Source: Mytilus trossulus
Lineage: Eukaryota > Mollusca > Bivalvia > Mytilida > Mytilidae
Assembly: GCF_036588685.1 (NCBI RefSeq)
Contig: NC_086378.1
Location: 77,331,127 to 77,395,126, forward strand
Reading direction: 5' to 3'
Length of the DNA: 64,000 nucleotides
Below are positions 44,853-56,737 of this stretch, piece by piece. How positions within the stretch are numbered: the first letter of the stretch is position 1; the number at the start of each line of letters is the position of its first letter. Made by a program: the position numbers and the translations under genes. The notes under the pieces are model-generated. The model ran no database searches. It saw only the letters and a program-made list of their open reading frames with translations, and was not told where the DNA came from.

Positions 44853-44998
44853 CAGGGGCGGATCCAGCCATTTTAAAAAGGGGGTTCCCAACCCAGAGTA
44901 AAAAGGGGGGATCCAACCATATGCTCCCGTTCAAATGCATTGATCGTAAAAAAAAGGGGGGGGGGTTCCAACCCCGGACCCCCTCCCCTGGATCCGAC
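44853..44998. mobile_element. hAT-type MITE family GGCGGATCCAG, copy B
   Basis: Begins 'caggggcggatccagccatt' and ends 'cccctggatccgaca'. The CAGGGGCGGATCC terminus is typical of hAT ends. The flanks share 'atgtgtt', a possible 7-8 bp duplication. Confidence 0.65.
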
Positions 44999-45573
44999 AA
45001 TGTGTTTCAACTCACTGCCAATGTGTTTTTTCAGCCATACATCTTTAGGTACTAAAATAGTCGTCTAACCTGTACCGATTTTGACATTTTGACCGAGTGT
45101 AGATTCGTACGGGTAATGCATGCAAAGCAGGAGACGTTTACTCTGTCGATGTTTTAGCCCTTGAAGATATAACACTTTCGAGTAAGTTTTTTGTACATGT
45201 ACTAAAAAAAATTAGTTAGTGTTTGTTAATATATTGATTTTTTTTTTTTTTTTTTTTTTTAACGATTTATGATATTAGAACATCTGTACTGTAGATTAGT
45301 TTTGCTTTAAATTTATAACATATATAGTAAGTATCTGTAAACAAAAACATAAACGTCGTAACGGATTTATAAAAGTTTTTCCAAACTTGTTTCCGAATCC
45401 AATATTTGAATGTCATGTTAACATTGTACTACTTCGATGTTATAATTTTTCATTGATAAATACTGTTTAAACTAAAAAAAAACACAACCTGAGTCTGAAA
45501 GTTTCTGTTACATTATCATTTCTTTCCCTCGCACTATCTCTCTCACATTGATTAATGCTTTACAAAGCGTTAC

Positions 45574-45782
45574 TTACTTTCTCTGACAAATGTAATTTCG
45601 TTCAGATGTGCACCAAAGATCATCCCAGAGATATGATTCCTTGTCCCATAGCTGGAGGCAGTCTTGGTCTTGGCCAGTATTGTTTGGTTCCCCATATGCC
45701 CAATCAGAATACCCGATCTGATTTCCTGATGTCCATTTCCACGTTCCTTCTTGAACCAGATCTGTTGCTCCTAACCACCAAC
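45574..45782 (-). CDS. EGF-lectin gene exon 6 (EPN half of lectin domain)
   Basis: Acceptor aatcag before 45782; TAA stop at 45574-45576. Encodes WWLGATD to YICQRK. Confidence 0.9.
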
Positions 45783-48700
45783 CTGATTGGTAAACGTTAG
45801 GAATTCGTTCTTTTGAATTATTTTGCTTTGAAAAACATATGTTATTTATAGATTTTTTTTTTTATTTGCTTTAATTAAGCAAAGAAGTTGAAGATATCTA
45901 GCAAAAAGAAATTTTAAAATCAGCTCACAGGTGACGACTTATTCATTTTCCAAAGATGGAGGCACCATTTTTATAATTCCAAAATGTTGCAATATCATCA
46001 AATTATATAACATGGTATTTTTCATATCGTGTATAATAAGCCCAATGTTCAATACAATGAGCCGAAGACTCAAGGCCTGATAATACATCTGGTATGAGAA
46101 ACGCTCTTGGGCTGAGACTACATCTCAAGTTATGACCTATTTATTATATGCTTCAACAATGAAGAAAATTAATAGTTTAATATATTGATCCTTTCAAGTG
46201 GTTCTCAAGTTGAAGTTCACTGAAAGTGAAAAGTTAAAGGATGTTGGACCCCAAATGTAAATCTTTCTACCAAATGCCTCAACAGAGGAGAAAAACAACA
46301 GTATAATATATTTTTATATTGACTTTAAAAAAACCAAGTTTTTGACATCCATATTATGCATGCCACGATGTATCTCAAACGTATAAACCTTCTATAAACT
46401 ATAGCCACTGATATATATATATGCTTTATTTATAATTATCTGATTTACTATACTGTCATTTAAAACAACATCGTATATACTAATTGTTTGTTCACAACAA
46501 ATTGTATTTACCTCCACCTCTCTGGCTGGCTTGCCTTTTTAACCAGGCTCCAACATTCTGAGAATTAACTTCAGCCAATCTTCCACCACGTGACAGACAG
46601 TCGTTCTTCAAATAAAAAGTAGTTTTTTTTATAAATATTTCAGAAAAATGGTCTAAAAAAAATACTTCAGAAATGAAACCCACTTTTTTCCCCAGAATCA
46701 GGATACTGAATTTTTTTCAAAATTTCACTTGAAAGAGATAATTAGAAATAATCATACAAAGAATTTTTAAGAAGAAATAAAATAAAAAAAGGAAAAAAAT
46801 AAACAATGATAATAACCTCCATATAATATAATTCATTTTGATATATGTGTTAAACATATTTAATAAGCTATAATTTCATTTGTGTCTGGTCCAATTTTGA
46901 ATGTGGAACACGCGTTGTTTGTTGTTGTGTGTAGGTCTATCATTTTTCGGAGGACTCTGGTGTTAATGATTGGTTTGGTCTGCTAATATATTTAGAAAAA
47001 TCAAATTAAAACGTATGAACCTTTTCTCGTTGATGTACATCTTATATTATGCCGACACTTCAAGAGCCTAATGGGCCTTTGTCAAGGTCTTTTAAAAAAA
47101 AAGTCAGTGGCTATTTTGTCGGCACCGTCGTCGTCGTTATATTTGTCTTTCATATCCCGGACAGAGACAGACGTTGGAAAAACAGCCTGTGCCAATCGTC
47201 AGCACTATAAAACTGTATCGTATGCCCTTTATGTTATTATAGGATTAAAAACCCCTTATAAAGGGTATGTATTGGTTTATAAACTCGTCCAATTCACTCA
47301 CAAAAAAAGGACTTTTATGATATGGTTGTGAGTGAATTGGTCACCCAGTTTATGAAACCAATAAATTTCTTTAAATCCTTAATATTCTTTATAAATTGGA
47401 AATCATATAAGAATTATATAACCTTATATATAGAAAGTTATATTTGCACAAAGTGTCATAACTTTTGTGTTTTGTCAAAAATTATTTACCTGAGCATCCA
47501 TCCAGTTTATCGCGTTTTTAACGAACATGTAATACTTTCCATCATAAAGTGTCCAATCGTTTGCAGAAATTGCACAAACTGAAAATTGAAGAAGTAAGCA
47601 TTATATACATCATATTATTTTCCTCTGGCAACACGTCATTTTATTTCATTCCTAATTAGTAAAACAAGTAAAAATGTACAAAATATCACACCCCACCAAA
47701 TGAATAGGAACACCTTTTTCAATATACATTGTCAAGGTATAGTTGTTCCGCCTAACAGAGATCTCTTTGGAAACTTTGTTAAAATCTGTTCCTGTTATAA
47801 AAATAGTCAATACCCTTCATTTCGTTAGGAATAAATACTGTACTATTTGTTACATGTGCATAATATAATAAGAAACATAATAATCACATGACACAGTACG
47901 ACAATCATAAATTAACACGTAGGATTGATTTAAAGCTAATATAAAATTCAGAATGGAAAAGGGGAATACGTCATAGAGACAACAACCCGACCATAGAGCA
48001 GAAAACAGCATAAGGCCATAAATGGGTCTTCAATGTAGCGAGAAATTCCCCGGAGGCGTCCTTCAGCTGGCCCCAAAACAAATATGTATGCTAGTTCAAT
48101 TTGAGTTTAATTTTAAATTAGTTTATGAACATTATCTAAGGGCACAAATATAAAATGTAATAAATACAATCAATGTAAATAGTCCAATGATTTAAAACGA
48201 GATTAATTCGCCGTGTTATCTCTGAAAATGGCTTTTGTTTTCATGATTGAAAATTAAGTACGTGTAAATATCGGAAGCAATTTTGTCTGCCTGTGTCAGT
48301 CCTTTTTACAGCGTATGTTGCCGCAGACATTTCTACCCAAATGACTTCCGTTTTTTTTTATAACTGATATCAGAACGCATTTCGTATAACTTCGCAGATA
48401 TTATCGAGTGTAAAATAACATTCCTTATCGCATGTTATATATATTAATTTCTTCAATAAATATTCATGAAAATAGTTTTTAAGAACATAGATAAACGATA
48501 TGATAATGTTTTGTCGTGAGCAATATATATCAATAAGAAATCAAGAATACCAAAAATGTGTGTTGACGCATGCGGGAGAATATCTCAAAAACGTTTTGCA
48601 ACAAATGCGGGAAAATATGAATGCCTACTGCTTACAGAAGAGTGTTTACCATGCACTGGCACTGCACTATCATTAGAAAAGTAGAATAAAATGATACACA

Positions 48701-50877
48701 AATGGATGAAAATTATCTATAACTGTCATTAATATATATTATTATAATATATAACAATAACCCAGAGTATACTGATAACAAATGTAGTGATTATATCACT
48801 ACAATATAATAGTAAGTACGGTGTGGTTAAATTCCCCGCCAAAATTTCCCTATTTTCGATATTCATCATCCACACAGGAATTTGTCTCAGAAAAAAAATA
48901 TGTCTATGTACCTTAACCTAACTTTCATTTATAGAGATGTGATTTCTTTTTCTGAGACAAGGGCTTGTGACCATTCACCAAAACTTGCGGCCATCCGATG
49001 TTCAGTACTTTGATTCAACTTACCTTGACAATCTTTACCCGAAAACCCATTCAAGCATTTGCACTGGTAACTGGAGCTAAAATGAGTGCACGTCCCGCCA
49101 TTCAAACATGGACGAGTACTGCAGGTTTTCACTAGAAGAACAAAAATTTAAAAATGTACAAAGCATTTTGGATTAAAGTCACGAGAAGTCAAATTTGTTT
49201 TTACAATTTCCAAAAACTAAATTGACAGCGTCATCATATGTCTCCCATTTTCGTGTTTAAAAAAATCAGCACGTGTTTAACAATTTTGACAAGTGGAATT
49301 ATCACAAACACTTGTCTCAGAAAAAAAATCCTATATACCTTAATTTATATTAAGGTTAATAGGGAAACAAATTCTGAGACAAGTGCCTGTGGGAATTATG
49401 CCTGTTTTGAGCTATTTCTTGACTCAAATTAAACTGAAATACCAAAGAAAGTGACTGAACAATTTGTCTTCTGTTCTATTCTATCGTTATTTTGGCCTGT
49501 ATTTTTTATTGACGCTCTTCAAATCGCTTTTCATGTATTTGGATAAAACGTTTCGGCAAACGATTTAAAAGAAACGTTGAAGTAGAAAGCATACCACAGT
49601 TAATGATCGGATTGGCGTGATATGAATTGTTCAATCTTAAATTATAGAAAACAATAAAATGTTTCTTTACCTTGCGTCTTGCATGTATTATCAATCTGCG
49701 TTATCATCAGTCTCAATTGTGCCAATTCATTCTTCAAGTCTGAAATCAGAATACGAACACAGTTTAAAAAGACTCACATTATCATGATACAAGGCACAAA
49801 GTTTGAGCATACCCAATCCCATTGAAATATACGCGTTCTTCTGCAATGTCCATAGACAAGACAACCCGGCCTCTACTCGTAAATGTAAATAAAAACCAAA
49901 CTAAAATATCAAATTGAATACACCGTACGAAAAGTCAGTAATTTATAAATTCTACTGAATAGTTAATACTAAATTAAAAATACATTAAATATATCAACAA
50001 GCAAATCAAAACTGTTATTATTATACATGTTTGATAATTATCCACGAAGGGCGGAGGGAAGTGGGATTAATAACAGTCTATGAGCAGACAACAAGAAAAA
50101 TATCTTCAGTTCCTTCTAACGGTTGTGGTTACATTTACTATGATATCGAGTTTTAGCGCATTGAATACCTCGCATCACGTACGCTAATTGATTGCATGTA
50201 TTATATACAACTCTTAAAAGCTTCTAACACCCCAAAAAAACACGGTCAAAATTATAGCTACGTTAAACTGCCTTAGGCAGTCGGTGCAATTAAATATTAT
50301 ATTAAACTTTCAACTTGGTATCTAGATAGAACGATTTCGCTAATTTCGTCGAAGACTAGACAATTACAATAAAGTCATTGTAGGACCCTTTGAAGCATTG
50401 CCACTGGGCATATGGTTCCCTGAAAAATATCGCTTTATGACTAAGGCAACAACCATTTGATTGTGGTTAGTTTTTTAGATTGATGGATTTTTTTGGGAAA
50501 AGTTTTGTTTCCACTTTTTGGAAAACATATAATTTGTTTTTGACCCTGAGAAAAGAAAATTGTTTGTTTCACCCTCTGCTGCCACTACATGTAATGCTAA
50601 AATTGAAAATTGAGAGAAAAAATGTTTTTGACTCATCCGGCGCCAAAAAACATAATTGACGAAGGCTGGAAAAAATTTGTCCGGAAAAAAATCCATAGAC
50701 ACCCCCTTCCGAGAATCAAATGATTGCTGCCTAGTTGTAATAATGTAAAGCAAAATGACATATGTTACCTGATATAGTTGCGCAGCTTCTGCATTCTTCG
50801 TCAACCGTTTCTTGTCTTGGTTGCACCATGGTCGCACTACAAACACCAATAATGACTGCTATTATGAAGATGTTCAT
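45574..50877 (-). CDS. Secreted EGF plus C-type lectin protein, 6 exons, 225 residues
   Basis: Six exons (50769-50877, 49671-49739, 49024-49131, 47490-47578, 46512-46605, 45574-45782) join to 678 nt with GT-AG junctions and a continuous frame. A signal peptide (MNIFIIAVIIGVCSA) is followed by a Cys-bearing spacer and a short helical stretch (DLKNELAQLRLMITQI). The EGF module has six Cys (63, 68, 74, 83, 85, 94). The C-type lectin domain spans about 97-225, with WWLGATD, EPN at 188-190, WDD at 209-211 and core cysteines C128, C198, C214 and C222. EPN normally indicates mannose-type, Ca-dependent sugar binding; WDD stands where WND is usual. The second N-terminal Cys of long-form domains is Tyr here (KYYMF), leaving C97 unpaired. 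Likely a soluble sugar-binding recognition protein. Confidence 0.9.
46512..46605 (-). CDS. EGF-lectin gene exon 5
   Basis: Acceptor ttgaag before 46605, donor GTAAAT after 46512. Encodes NDCLSRGGRLAEVNS. Confidence 0.87.
47490..47578 (-). CDS. EGF-lectin gene exon 4
   Basis: Acceptor ttttcag before 47578, donor GTAAAT after 47490. Encodes CAISANDWTLYDGKYYMF. Confidence 0.87.
47945..48110. repeat. Probable dispersed repeat in intron 3
   Basis: 'cattagagacaacaacccg'-like text and 'cttcagctggccccaaaaca' are familiar from mussel repeats. No second full copy was seen here. Confidence 0.35.
48395..49012 (+). repeat. Long dispersed repeat, copy 2, ending just beside the EGF exon
   Basis: Same order of blocks as 25470-26165. 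It stops at 'gttcagtacttt', 12 bases before the EGF exon donor region. It includes a diverged member of the CTTGTCTCAGAA MITE at about 48873-48969. Confidence 0.6.
49024..49131 (-). CDS. EGF-lectin gene exon 3 (complete EGF module)
   Basis: Acceptor ttctag before 49131, donor GTAAGT after 49024. 108 nt, phase 1 at both ends: a symmetrical module. Contains CSTRPCLNGGTC and YQCKCLNGFSGKDC. Confidence 0.9.
49295..49399. mobile_element. hAT-type MITE (89 bp) with 8-bp TSD GGAATTAT
   Basis: Element 49303-49391 starts 'cacaaacacttgtctcagaa' and ends 'ttctgagacaagtgcctgtg'. GGAATTAT flanks it at 49295-49302 and 49392-49399. Same family as 11121-11184. Confidence 0.75.
49671..49739 (-). CDS. EGF-lectin gene exon 2 (helical spacer)
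   Basis: Acceptor tttcag before 49739, donor GTAAAG after 49671. Encodes the LKNELAQLRLMITQIDNTC segment. Confidence 0.8.
50769..50877 (-). CDS. EGF-lectin gene exon 1 (signal peptide)
   Basis: ATG at 50877-50875, donor GTAACA after 50769. Encodes MNIFIIAVIIGVCSA and a Cys-pair spacer (EECRSC). Confidence 0.85.
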
Positions 50878-50927
50878 TGTAATGACGCTGTGTTAAAGTA
50901 TAATACTGAAGGAAAAGGACAAGGCTT

Positions 50928-50935
50928 CTTATATA
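50928..50935 (-). promoter_or_regulatory. TATA box of the EGF-lectin gene
   Basis: TATATAAG on the minus strand, about 50 bp upstream of the ATG. It predicts transcription start near 50903. Confidence 0.65.
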
Positions 50936-51008
50936 TGGCATACGAGAAGGAAATTATACACTTTATGTTTAATACCACTTCTGTTGTTGAAATTTGGCAA
51001 AAATAAAA

Positions 51009-51178
51009 TACCATTTTCCGTCTGCATGTTGTTTTGAGATATGAAGTATTTAACATGATATTAACCATAACACTTTCAGTAATCAGATTATTAATAAAAA
51101 TGCTATTTTCCGTCTGCATGTTGTTTGGAGATAATAAGTATTGACAATAATTTTGACAATAGCACTTTAGTAACTAAA
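51009..51178. repeat. Direct duplication upstream of the EGF-lectin gene
   Basis: Two adjacent copies of about 80-90 bp each contain 'attttccgtctgcatgttgt' (about 51012 and 51105) and end in 'cacttt.agtaa'. They lie 130-300 bp upstream of the start codon. Confidence 0.6.
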
Positions 51179-51179
51179 T

Positions 51180-52719
51180 TAATATCAAAATTTACGGAGA
51201 AGTAATTTAAATTTTCCAGGAAGAACTTATATTTTCCCTATAAATCCTTAAAGTATTTCATGATCGTATGTGTACCAACTTGAGATTGGTTTCAATTTGT
51301 AAACAATAGTTTAAGTTAAGCTGATTTCACAGTATGTATCGGACCTTCTCCCGACAAACTCGTGGTATAGTGATCGCCTTGGGTGCGATAGGGGTCGACC
51401 GAGTTCCAAATTTAGCTTATAGAGATTCAATATTTTATTAGAATAGAGCTTCTGTTGGTGTTTTTTTTAAATTTTTAGTCGATTTTCTTTAGATGTTTGT
51501 CCACTTTTCTCTTTATAATTTAGCCTCTCTTTAAAGGGAAATTCTGCGATTTTTTACTTATCATCTAATTATGTTCATCTTAACACAAAAAACACATTTG
51601 CAAAGTTTTAAATTTGTATTCCTTCTAATAACGGAGAAAATCAAGTATTTGTAACTTTTTTGGTTGAATTCTCGAGTGGGTCGTGACGTATTAATTAGCC
51701 CGATTTATTAAATTCTGGGAAAAAATAAAAACTGTTTAACTCTTATAGCTTATCGACAATATACGTAATTAAAAGCGCACAGCTGACGAATATTCGTAGT
51801 TATTAACCACAATATAAGAATGAACGAAAATGAATATGCATATACCGCTTTGTATTGATTGAATTAAACTCCTATAAAATTATCTCTAGTAAATGTTTTT
51901 GAATAAATTTAATTAATTATTGTTGAGATTTTATTCATAAAATATTTATTGAACATTTTTACTGATATTGAACTGAAAATATTTCAGTTCTATTTACCGT
52001 TATTGTTTTGATAATCATTTCAATGCAACTAATGTGTGAACAGAGTGTATATTATTTTGTAAAGGTCACTGTATATTTCTCGGCTTGAGGTCAATTCGTT
52101 TACCTTGTAGCTATTTAGCCGCAGGTGTGAGTTCAAGCGTACACAGGTATAAATGTTTTTATTTGGAAATTGTCTATTGGAAAGGATAAACAGAAAGGAT
52201 TAGAAAGAGTATGATGTCACGATGTTAATACACTAAGATTTAATACACGATGAGAATAAAGATTCAATAATTAAATTGTGTAAATTAATTGAAAATAAAA
52301 TTCAGATTCGTAATTCCGAAAATGTATAAAAATAAAAGGAAACAATTTTTGAATACTTTCTTTGCGGCAATTGGCGTAAAGATTGAAATATCAAGTAAAA
52401 AATAGTAGTTTGAATCTTTAATAAAAACTAAATGCAATATTACCCAATTTGATATACCATTGTACATCTGTTTGATATCATTGACTTTACCGGAATTTCG
52501 TAACTTGTATTCAAATCTGGCTGTGTTTAAATGCTAATAAAACTATTGCAATTTTAAAGTTTTTAATAGACAAAAAAATACAACATACATGATTTTTTTT
52601 TTTAGTGTCTTTTTAACATTTTATTCTTACACAATTTAATCATTTGACAATCATGTACACGAACCTTTTGTGAAAAAATACCAATTATCTAAGGTAAGGC
52701 ATTATTTTTTTTAAGGCCA
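51180..52719. other. Intergenic DNA
   Basis: No gene recognised. 'gtggtatagtgatcgcc' with 'gggtcgaccgagttcc' at about 51360-51410 faintly resembles a tRNA-derived SINE head but is too degenerate to call. Confidence 0.35.
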
Positions 52720-52728
52720 TGATTTTTT
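52720..52728. repeat. 9-bp target-site duplication, left (TGATTTTTT)
   Basis: Identical to 62492-62500 and directly abuts the inverted terminus ACCAGGCAGAAG. Confidence 0.75.
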
Positions 52729-53095
52729 ACCAGGCAGAAGCTAGCGAACAATAGCTAGCGAACAATAAGCCAGCGAACAATAAGGCGATATATCGAGAAA
52801 CCAAAAAACAGAATAAGACAACAACGGCCGTTAAATAAAAAAGTATTCAAAAAGGCAGAAAATCAGTTAAAATATAGCAATTTTAACTCAATTTTGAAAT
52901 GGTTTTTATCCAATCCATTGATTTAACAAGTCGCATTACTTTTTAGGCTAATATTCAGTACCACAATAACTCTGCATCTATCAACGGATTATTTGTAGGT
53001 GTAGGGCCACCAATGCACCCACTTCAATTTAGAACGTATGTAAAAGTAGTCCTACCCTGTAAATTGTAGCACCTTTTATGTCATTGTTTAATTTA

Positions 53096-55140
53096 GAGCT
53101 CAAAATTTGAAAAAAATGTCAAAAAATTAGGGGGGTCGGCCTATTCCAGGGCTTCTAGAGAAAAATAATGAGGGGTGTCACGGGGAATGACTATATAGGT
53201 CTTGTAGAGGAGAAACAGGCGCTTCTTTTGCGCTAGGTATCGAAGGGCGCTATGTTCAAAAATCTAAAACTAGGGCTCAAAATTTGAAAAAAATGTCAAA
53301 AAATTAGGGGGGTCGGCCTATTCTAGGACTTCTAGAGAAAAATAATGAGGGGTGTCACGGGGAATGACTATATAGGTCTTGTAGAGGAGAAACAGGCGCT
53401 TCTTTTGCGCTAGGTATCGAAGGGCGCTATGTTCAAAAATCTGAAACTAGGGCTCAAAATTTGAAAAAAATGTCAAAAAATTAGGGGGGTCGGCCTATTC
53501 TAGGACTTCTAGAGAAAAATAATGAGGGGTGTCACGGGGTATGACTATATAGGTCTTGAAGAGGAGAAACAGGCGCTTCTTTTGCGCAAGGTATCGAAGG
53601 GCGCTATGTTCAAAAATCTGAAACTAGAGCTCAAAATTCGAAAAAATTGTCCAAAAATGGGGGTAGGGTTGGCCTATCCCTGGAGTTCTAGAGAAAAATA
53701 ATGAGGGGTGTCACGGGGTATGACTATATAGGTATTGTAGAGGAGAAACAGGCGCTTCTTTTGCGCTAGGTATCAAAGGGCGCTATGTTCAAAAATCTGA
53801 AACTAGGGCTCAAAATTTGAAAAAAATGTAAAAAAAATGGGGGTAGGGTCAGCCTATTCCTGGAGTTCTAGAAAAAAATAATGGGGGGTGTCACGGGGTA
53901 TGACTATATAGGTCATGTAGAGGAGAAACAGGCGCTTCTTTTGCGCTAGGTATCGAAGGGCGCTATGTTCAAAAATCTGAAACTAGAGCTCAAAATTTGA
54001 AAAAAATGTCAAAAAATTAGGGGGGTCGGCCTATTCCAGGGCGTCTAGAGAAAAATAATGAGGGGTGTCACAGGGAATGACTATATAGGTCTTATAGAGG
54101 AGGAACAGGCGCTTCTTTTGCGCTAGGTATCGAAGGGCGCTATGTTCAAAAATCTGAAACTAGAGCTCAAAATTTGAAAAAAATGTCAAAAAATTAGGGG
54201 GGTCGGCCTATTCCAGGGCTTCTAGAGAAAAATAATGAGGGGTGTCACGGGGAATGACTATATAGGTCTTGTAGAGGAGAAACAGGCGCTTCTTTTGCGC
54301 TAGGTATCGAAGGGCGCTATGTTCAAAAATCTAAAACTAGGGCTCAAAATTTGAAAAAAATGTCAAAAAATTAGGGGGGTCGGCCTATTCTAGGACTTCT
54401 AGAGAAAAATAATGAGGGGTGTCACGGGGAATGACTATATAGGTCTTGTAGAGGAGAAACAGGCGCTTCTTTTGCGCTAGGTATCGAAGGGCGCTATGTT
54501 CAAAAATCTGAAACTAGGGCTCAAAATTTGAAAAAAATGTCAAAAAATTAGGGGGGTCGGCCTATTCTAGGACTTCTAGAGAAAAATAATGAGGGGTGTC
54601 ACGGGGTATGACTATATAGGTCTTGTAGAGGAGAAACAGGCGCTTCTTTTGCGCAAGGTATCGAAGGGCGCTATGTTCAAAAATCTGAAACTAGAGCTCA
54701 AAATTCGAAAAAATTGTCCAAAAATGGGGGTAGGGTTGGCCTATCCCTGGAGTTCTAGAGAAAAATAATGAGGGGTGTCACGGGGTATGACTATGTAGGT
54801 ATTGTAGAGGAGAAACAGGCGCTTCTTTTGCGCTAGGTATCAAAGGGCGCTATGTTCAAAAATCTGAAACTAGGGCTCAAAATTTGAAAAAAATGTAAAA
54901 AAAATGGGGGTAGGGTCAGCCTATTCCTGGAGTTCTAGAAAAAAATAATGGGGGGTGTCACGGGGTATGACTATATAGGTCATGTAGAGGAGAAACAGGC
55001 GCTTCTTTTGCGCTAGGTATCGAAGGGCGCTATGTTCAAAAATCTGAAACTAGAGCTCAAAATTTGAAAAAAATGTCAAAAAATTAGGGGGGTCGGCCTA
55101 TTCCTGGAGTTCTAGAGAAAAGTAATGAGGGGTGTCACGG
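53096..55140 (+). repeat. Satellite array, left arm: 6-unit higher-order repeat of 1,067 bp
   Basis: Units begin with 'gctcaaaatttgaaaaaaat' and the shared 'caaaat' falls at 53101, 53278, 53455, 53632, 53811, 53991, 54168, 54345, 54522, 54699, 54878 and 55058. Spacing is 177-177-177-179-180-177, then the same series repeats. Variant markers (for example 'gtccaaaaatgggggtaggg' in unit 4) recur at 1,067 bp. The last unit is cut at 55140. Confidence 0.9.
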
Positions 55141-55141
55141 T

Positions 55142-55284
55142 CTTTTTGATCTCGGATAGTCTTTCATATCGTGTATTGCCTGATTTTTATTCTCTAAACG
55201 ACTAATAGTGGAAAAGTGATGACCGACAATACGTGCAGTTGTCAGAGCGACATTCCTGCCTCTCTCATGCTGATAATCTGCCAT
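55142..55284 (-). pseudogene. Tc1-like transposase N-terminal fragment (helix-turn-helix)
   Basis: From the ATG at 55284-55282 the minus strand reads MADYQHERGRNVALTTARI, then VGHHFSTISRLENKNQ and KDYPRSKRP before a stop formed at the satellite junction. HxSTISRL followed by D-x-PRSGRP is the pattern of the paired-type DNA-binding region of Tc1/IS630 transposases. Only about 49 codons remain. Similarity is from memory and short. It could be a passenger from another element. Confidence 0.5.
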
Positions 55285-55299
55285 CTTGCTGCGGTTAAG

Positions 55300-56737
55300 A
55301 GTTGTGGAGGACCTATTTCAAGGTGTCAATCACACAACTTTATAAACTTGGTTATTTAAAGTGTTGAAAACAATGAGGATGAAACACATGTTTTGCTGTG
55401 TACGGGTGCAGTAGCTGCATGTGCAGATAAGAACTTATCGAGTCGATAATTATTGATCAAACTCCGGTGATATTTAAATAGTGTTTAACTAGTTCAATTT
55501 TAACAAATTATATCAGAAAAAAATAAAGAGTGTTTTTTTTAATTTCAATTCTAATTTGGTTATATACCATCTGGCATTCGCACTAAAGTTCTTTCATCTT
55601 CGTTGTTTTCTTTTCGACATAACCTTCACAGCCAGTAATCAGCATTTTTTTTATCAGTATTTACATAACACATTTTACAAACTCTTTTATCATGTTATTC
55701 GGATGGGGAAATTATGACTTTTTATGACAAGAAATTGAAAATTAGTCTTTGCTGACTATCATATGTTTTTTTTTTTGGTTTTCGCGTTCTTGTCTGACAG
55801 TTGAGTTTTTCATTAAATTTTTTAAGTTCCTTTCGACAAAATTGAACATAGCACCATTCGAAATGCGCATCTGGTGCAACAAAATTGGTACCGTTGATTT
55901 TATTACTACCACTGGGTCGATGCCTCTGCTGGTGGACTATTAGTCCCCGAGGGTATCACCAGCCCAGTAGCCAGTACTTCGGTACTGGCATGAAAATACG
56001 GATTTTTTGTGTTATTAAAATTTGCTGTTACAAAATATTAGAAATTATTATAAATTAAGGAATGTATCTCCCTCATGCAAAGCTCTGATTCCTTTCACGA
56101 ATTTGGTTATTCTTTTTGGACCTTTTGAAATATAGCTCTTCATCTTTTATATATGCTTTGGATTTCAAATATTTTGGCCACGAGCATCACTGAAGAGACA
56201 TGTATTGTCGAAATGCGCATCTGGTGCAACAAAATTGGTACCGTTGATTTTATTGAAGACTTACGCAAACGGTTCGCCTGTTTTCCCTTCACAGGACATT
56301 CACTGATATATTGTAGACGAAATGCGCGTCTGGCGTAAATATAAAATTAAAATACTGGTATCTATATATGATGAGTTAAAACTTAAAATGCAACCACTGA
56401 GTCGATGCCACTGCTGGTAGAGATTCATTTCCCCGAGGGTATCACCAGCCCAGTAGTCAGCACTTGTGTTGACTTGGCTAACCATTGATATAATCTTATA
56501 AATTAACACCGCTTTGAATTTTTGAAAAAAATAAGGTTTTTCTACACCAGGAATAGACTGCCTTACCTGTAATTGGCAAAACTGCTAGGAATGTTATATT
56601 CTCAATGCTCTTCAAATTCGTCCTTTATTTTGGCCTTTCAACCATTATTTTGATTCGAGCGTCACTAATGAGTCATTTGTAGATGAAACGCGCGTCTGGT
56701 ATTTATGATGAGTTTTTTTGTGTTATGCCGCTGCTGG
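55300..56737 (+). repeat. Foldback core: dispersed 'TAGACGAAACGCGCG' family copies
   Basis: Contains 'actgggtcgatgcctctgct' near 55911 and 'actgagtcgatgccactgct' near 56397, 'cgaaatgcgcatctggtgca' at about 55859 and 56210, and 'gaaacgcgcgtctgg' near 56684. No coding region is supported. The last bases run into the right satellite array. Confidence 0.6.

Noticed and set aside
45555-45800. Plus-strand 81-residue ORF
   Set aside because: It overlaps the last lectin exon on the other strand, which has clear domain motifs; the plus-strand frame has none.
48929-49132. Reading the EGF ORF through to 48929
   Set aside because: The frame after 49024 is intron behind a GTAAGT donor; only 49024-49131 is coding.
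50475-50849. 124-residue minus-strand ORF overlapping lectin exon 1
   Set aside because: It is out of frame with the signal-peptide exon and runs through the intron; no family resemblance.
51350-51415. tRNA gene
   Set aside because: The box A-like and box B-like motifs are degenerate and the arms do not pair into a cloverleaf.
55749-56338. Small plus-strand ORFs in the foldback core
   Set aside because: They fall in the dispersed TAGACGAAACGCGCG repeat, which occurs elsewhere in the window without coding conservation.
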